A DNA stretch of 64,000 nt from Bacteroides faecium. Lineage in GTDB: Bacteria > Bacteroidota > Bacteroidia > Bacteroidales > Bacteroidaceae. The position numbers and the translations under genes were made by a program. Under the pieces are notes generated by a model that searched no databases, had not been told where the DNA came from, and saw only the letters and a list, made by a program, of their open reading frames with translations. Every line of letters starts with the position of its first letter. Positions within the stretch are counted from its first letter, which is position 1. The DNA lies in contig NZ_CP050831.1 of assembly GCF_012113595.1 (NCBI RefSeq), positions 6,634,001 to 6,698,000 of the forward strand. Reading direction: 5' to 3'. Positions 60,340 through 64,000 of the stretch are shown in pieces.

Positions 60340-61959
60340 CTACCAGTCTTTTCTGAATGCATAATAATCGGCCAGCGAACCGGACGTTTCAATCATCGTC
60401 ATGTAAGCATAAGAGTAATCCGGCGATTCCAGTAGGGGATTCATATCATACAATATCCCCAAAGTCATCGAAAATGTTCCGGTTAAAATACCCTCATCAC
60501 CATAATCTATATACGTCAAATCATCAAATACAAATATCTTATCATTAATAACCGTAGTTTCGTCTACCAAAAGAAACAGGTTGTTTTCTATCACTTCCAT
60601 TTCGTCATAGGACATTTTACTAGACATCATCGGTACAGAAATCGAACCATATTTTGCCAGCTCCAACCCGGCTATCGGTTTCAATTCCGCTCCGTCGGCA
60701 TAAGGGTTGAGGAAAGCACTGATAGGACTCCATGCGTAGTCAAGGTATTGTCCGGCAGAAATACCTCCCTGCACACTGCGGAGTGAAGAAGTGGTTTCCG
60801 GCGTGTCCGTCAGTGTGACAAGTTTACCGGGCATGGTTTCTTTCAGGGTTTTGATTAGTTTGGCGTAGGACGCGTCGTTCATTGGCGGCATTCCTGCCTT
60901 GCCATAGTCGGAACCTTCATCCCAAAGGTTCACTCCGTCCAGTCCATAGATATCGACAGCCACTTTGACCTGCGCGGCAAAGTCTGCCACTTGTTCGTCG
61001 GTCAAGTTACAGAAACCAAGTCCTGTGCCCCCTCCCTTGATTGTGAGACAAACTTTCATGCCACCTTGCCGCATCGGTTGAATGTATTTATCATTATGCT
61101 TTAATACATATTCCATATCCGTGGTATATCCCAACATAGCACGCCCCTGTTCATTTTTCAACATAGCAGTACGGACATTCAGGATATCGACAACCGGAGA
61201 TAACGGAACGACAGGGACAATCTCATAAGGATCCCAAATCATCTTTTCGACTTTCCTTGTAAGCTGGTCGGCTATCAACGGATTCATCACTTCCGTATTT
61301 ACGTAAGCAACAATTGTAACATCCCGTTCTCCACGTGCCCCTTTGTCAAAGGTATGGATGATATAATCTAGCCGTCCATATTCCTCGCCCGTTTCCGTAT
61401 CAATGGCAGTAAGAGGATATATAAAAGCCTGTCCACCCATCAGTTCTGCGTCCCGTATGAAAGTAAGTTTTATCTTCGATGACTTTCGCTGCCCGGCAGG
61501 AATGGTGATAGTTCCCTCCGTTGCACCGTTTACTTTCATATATCTATACACCCCTCCTTGCCAGGAAAGAATAGAAGTGACCATCATATTATGCTCTTTC
61601 TTAAAAAGTTCACAATAATCACTCTTATATTGGTCATCATCTTCCCTGAATCCTTCATCGACAGCAACAGTTAATGTCAGATTCTTTTCAGCCGGTTTTG
61701 CCAGTTCGAAATAAATTTCGTCTTCCAGTTCGGCGTCAGGGTTTTCCGCTTCATTGGTGTTGCCGATATACAGGTTGATAATATTCGACTTCGGCTGTTC
61801 GACGCTATTCAAAGCTCCTACACTTTCCAATGTCTCACCGGCTTCCGTAGATTTACCGTGCGACACGTCCGGGTCAATTATCATGGCATCTTCCTGGCAG
61901 GCAGTTCCCAATAAAAGGAATACGGTCCATATCCAGGCGTATTTTATTATTCGTTTCAT
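60340..61959 (-). CDS. DUF1735-GH18-like surface lipoprotein with altered active-site motif
   Basis: 539 residues from ATG 61959, chosen because a lipoprotein signal (MKRIIKYAWIWTVFLLLGTAC) follows at once; an ATG eight codons upstream (61983) is possible. Residues about 40-190 resemble the DUF1735/BT_3987-like N-terminal domain (FELAKPAEKNLTLTVAVDEGF … TITIPAGQRKSSKIKLTF). Residues about 210-530 are a GH18-type barrel with YGLDGVNLWDEGSDYG at the place of DGxDxDxE: the catalytic Glu is kept but the two Asp are Asn and Trp. It may be a weak enzyme or a glycan-binding protein. It follows the broken LamG gene in the same operon, the distal part of a SusCD-type locus. Confidence 0.82.
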   Translation of the reverse strand: MKRIIKYAWIWTVFLLLGTACQEDAMIIDPDVSHGKSTEAGETLESVGALNSVEQPKSNIINLYIGNTNEAENPDAELEDEIYFELAKPAEKNLTLTVAVDEGFREDDDQYKSDYCELFKKEHNMMVTSILSWQGGVYRYMKVNGATEGTITIPAGQRKSSKIKLTFIRDAELMGGQAFIYPLTAIDTETGEEYGRLDYIIHTFDKGARGERDVTIVAYVNTEVMNPLIADQLTRKVEKMIWDPYEIVPVVPLSPVVDILNVRTAMLKNEQGRAMLGYTTDMEYVLKHNDKYIQPMRQGGMKVCLTIKGGGTGLGFCNLTDEQVADFAAQVKVAVDIYGLDGVNLWDEGSDYGKAGMPPMNDASYAKLIKTLKETMPGKLVTLTDTPETTSSLRSVQGGISAGQYLDYAWSPISAFLNPYADGAELKPIAGLELAKYGSISVPMMSSKMSYDEMEVIENNLFLLVDETTVINDKIFVFDDLTYIDYGDEGILTGTFSMTLGILYDMNPLLESPDYSYAYMTMIETSGSLADYYAFRKDW

Positions 61960-61994
61960 ATGTCTATCTATTTTTAAGTTCATTCGCTACTCTC

Positions 61995-63287
61995 CTATTC
62001 CTGATTCACTTTAGGAACTTCAATGCCCGAAGGCCATAGTTCGGCATCCGTTTTCGGATAAACAGATGTATAGTCGCTGCCTGTCCAGTAATTGACTACT
62101 TTTGCGTCATTACCATTTCCCGTGCGGTCGACAACAACTGTTCCCGTGCCCTCATCAAATTTCCAGTAGGCACGCAAGTCCGGTTGTCCCTGCGGCTCGG
62201 GGATGTCGTACATATTCTCCCATATTTGCTCTGCGGTACGTGCCACGCTCCAGATACGCGCTTCGCAGATTTCTCCGTCAAACTGGCGGCTGGGGTCGTG
62301 CGACTCTCCGTAAGAACGTCCGAAATAGAAGTTGAAGTCGCCACCGTTTCCTTACTCGTTGTCCGGTTTCTTATCACCCAAGCTGACGGTAGTCAAATCG
62401 GTAGTACCATGGTTGGTGTCTATGCTTTGCAACTTGCCGTTTACATAGAAGGCAATTGTCTTCGTCGCCAAGTCCCATGTCATAGCAATGTGGTACCATT
62501 CGCCTGCCTGCAAGAGTTTCGAGTTGCTGGCTTCGGGGAATTTCCCGAAAGAGGTCTGTACCTGCAACTGCTGGCGCGGGTAGCTCGCATCTCCGATTCG
62601 CAGGCAGAGATATTGCTCGATGCCCATCAAAGAAGAGATTTCTTTCTCGAACTGGCTCACCCGTACAATCACTTCCATCGTGATAGCCGGCAGGTTATTC
62701 ACGACATCTGCCGTAGGACTGCCCAGGTCGAATCCCGGCACGGTGACATAGACATTCTTCAGATTCATCGCCGTGGTAATGGCACTTGAGCGACGTACCA
62801 GATAATACATGGTACGCGAACCGTCCATAAGGCCGATTCCTTCGGCTCCGCCTATGGTAAGCGGGCAAAGATAGGTGACATCAATTTCCAGTTCGTCCAA
62901 TTTGGAGAAGTGGAGATTCACGTCTTCGGAAGTGGTCTTTCCTGCAGGAATGACTACGGAAGGTTTCGACAATTGAAAATACTTCTCGGACAGCGCCTCG
63001 TATTGAGTGCCGTTCTTCGCATTATAACTGTTGACTAATGCTTTGTCTATATTGAAATGAACGGTGACGTCACTTCCTGCCGGATAGGACAGCTTCGCCG
63101 CAAAGGTTTTGGTCTGTTCCGTCACCTTGCGGTTAAAGGTGAAGGTTTCAGCATTCTTCACGGATGCCACATTCAGGTAGGCAGAGTTATCGAATGGAGA
63201 ACGGTTGCTGTAATCCGTATTATCACATGCAGCCGCAAGTAACAGGGTCGCAGCTACGATGCAGTAGTAAAAATAGTGTCTTCGCAT
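61995..63287 (-). pseudogene. DUF1735-LamG lipoprotein gene interrupted by an in-frame stop
   Basis: Without the stop, 430 codons are read in one frame. The first part (63287 to 62352, 311 residues) has a lipoprotein signal (MRRHYFYYCIVAATLLLAAAC), a DUF1735 domain and the start of a LamG/concanavalin-like domain ending LGDKKPDNE, then TAA at 62352-62354. The same frame goes on with GNGGDFNFYFGRSYGES and QFDGEICEARIWSVARTAEQ, the normal end of a LamG domain, up to the stop at 61995. Neighbouring bases (GAG-TAA-GGA) show no frame change. CAA or AAA to TAA is the simplest origin. Either the gene is inactive, makes a shortened protein, or the base is a sequencing error. Confidence 0.85.
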
Positions 63288-63299
63288 AGCTTGACGGAT

Positions 63300-64000
63300 T
63301 TAATGAACCGGTGCAGGATTCAGAAACTGAATACCGCCACGGGTCTGTTTATAAATAATATCAGCGTCGTAGTAGTCGGCAGATATGTTAAATATGGCAA
63401 TACCTCCCAACGGTCCCATAGTGAGGGCGCTAGATGCAGCACCGGTAATGGAGTTCCGCGTCACTCCGTTATAATCGGTCAGCGTGGCGCCGGGGACAAC
63501 TGCCAGCAGCAAGCGGTCGGCAGCCGTTTTCCCGTGGTCCGTAGCAAGGCGGACGACCACTTCCACATCATACTCGTCTGCGGCAGACGAGATGTCCAAT
63601 ACGAAGTAATCGAAAAGGCTGCGGGACGATTCGGGAAGCATGGACGGGGTTCCTTCAAAAACCAACAGGCAGTCGGTTTGTCCCAAGGCGTCGGTCATGT
63701 TTTTTATTGTGGACGCATCTACGGATGAAGAGGAGCCCAGCGTTATTCCGTCAAATATTCCTTTACGGACAGCGTCGGTGGCTGCGGAAATGGAATTATT
63801 CAGTTCTTCCTTAGCCGAGGCGTCTATATAGTATAGTACCCGTGTGCCATAGTCCGCACGTACCAGTTTCATGTCTTCACGGTCATAGTCGGAAAGGCGG
63901 TTTGCATTACGCATAGTTACTATATCTATGCTATCAGGCAGAGAGCGCAGAAAATCTTTTTCGCTCGAAGATACTTCCGGTGCATTGTCCAGTCTTGCGT
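63300..64000 (-). CDS. GH18-like lipoprotein without catalytic residues, 5' end outside window
   Basis: 233 residues are visible and the frame is still open at the window edge (reading ARLDNAPEVSSSEKDFLRSL at the border), so the ATG at 63914 is internal. LPDSIDIVTMRNANRLSDYD, VLYYIDASAKEELNN and GIFDGITLGSSSSVDAS mark a GH18-like (BT1044-type) barrel; the position of DGxDxDxE reads DGITLGSS, so the catalytic Glu is absent. It probably binds glycans without cutting them. It is 12 bases ahead of the DUF1735-LamG gene; SusC and SusD genes are expected further upstream, beyond the window. Confidence 0.78.
   Translation of the reverse strand, partial: ARLDNAPEVSSSEKDFLRSLPDSIDIVTMRNANRLSDYDREDMKLVRADYGTRVLYYIDASAKEELNNSISAATDAVRKGIFDGITLGSSSSVDASTIKNMTDALGQTDCLLVFEGTPSMLPESSRSLFDYFVLDISSAADEYDVEVVVRLATDHGKTAADRLLLAVVPGATLTDYNGVTRNSITGAASSALTMGPLGGIAIFNISADYYDADIIYKQTRGGIQFLNPAPVH

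Noticed and set aside
61995..62352. Separate small gene starting at 62246
   Set aside because: It is in the same frame as the broken DUF1735-LamG gene and encodes the natural end of its LamG domain, so it is the tail of that gene, and no frameshift is needed.

Overview
The window is a chromosomal stretch of a gut Bacteroides, most likely of the B. thetaiotaomicron/ovatus/faecis group. The grounds are: many promoters of the Bacteroides sigma-ABfr type (a -7 box TAnnTTTG just ahead of the start codon), weak or absent Shine-Dalgarno sites, SusD and DUF1735/GH18 surface lipoproteins, a CCA-less tRNA gene, and a bile salt hydrolase and core-gene order that I recall from B. thetaiotaomicron (from memory, not a search). 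I see no phage, insertion sequence, rRNA or CRISPR array.

Layout. 1-1.5 kb: 3' end of a SusD-like gene. 1.8-4 kb: orphan receiver-domain protein and an ABC-F ATPase. 4.3-10.7 kb: a heavy-metal/cation efflux operon (His-rich small protein, His-rich CzcB adaptor, CzcA pump, TolC-like CzcC). 10.7-14 kb: an RNA m5C methyltransferase and a three-gene ECF sigma cassette. 14.3-19.5 kb: a phospholipase-D enzyme, thyA-folA, an Lrp regulator, an M64 peptidase and a GNAT enzyme. 19.6-25.6 kb: an ExbB-X-ExbD-ExbD operon, tRNA-Ser(GGA), tatD, an unknown gene, a polyprenyl synthase and tonB. 25.7-28.5 kb: cmk-ispH and pfkA. 28.7-31.6 kb: a three-gene steroid/bile-acid-type reductase operon (SRD5A-like 5-alpha reductase, OYE flavoenzyme, SDR). 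32.3-37.2 kb: acn-icd-gltA, the oxidative TCA arm that makes 2-oxoglutarate. 37.3-39.2 kb: a helicase. 39.7-45.9 kb: the ilvD-ilvB-ilvN-thioesterase-ilvC operon. 46.2-54.7 kb: SlyD-type isomerase, cysteine desulfidase family, surface lipoproteins, aroC, an M20 peptidase and a secreted bile salt hydrolase. 54.9-60.2 kb: an unknown exported protein, topB and an AAA-ATPase/nuclease. 60.3-64 kb: distal lipoproteins of a SusCD-type glycan locus with two GH18-like proteins and a DUF1735-LamG gene broken by an in-frame stop.

The most notable observations are not ordinary genes. (1) The ilv operon is preceded by a 25-codon leader peptide with 11 Leu/Val/Ile codons, an antiterminator segment overlapping its stop codon, and a terminator: a complete ribosome-mediated attenuator. 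(2) Two intergenic arrays of exactly five tandem 22-bp units, unrelated in sequence but each with internal dyad symmetry, lie at 31987-32096 and 56096-56205. (3) A family of about 80-bp palindromes with arms built from 9-bp direct repeats occurs five times. (4) A two-hairpin element supplies the stop codon of two unrelated genes. (5) An 87-bp inverted-repeat element sits in frame inside the RNA methyltransferase gene, and a half-copy lies between ilvB and ilvN. (6) The 5-alpha reductase/OYE/SDR operon lies about 22 kb from a bile salt hydrolase, suggesting a host-steroid-modifying neighbourhood.
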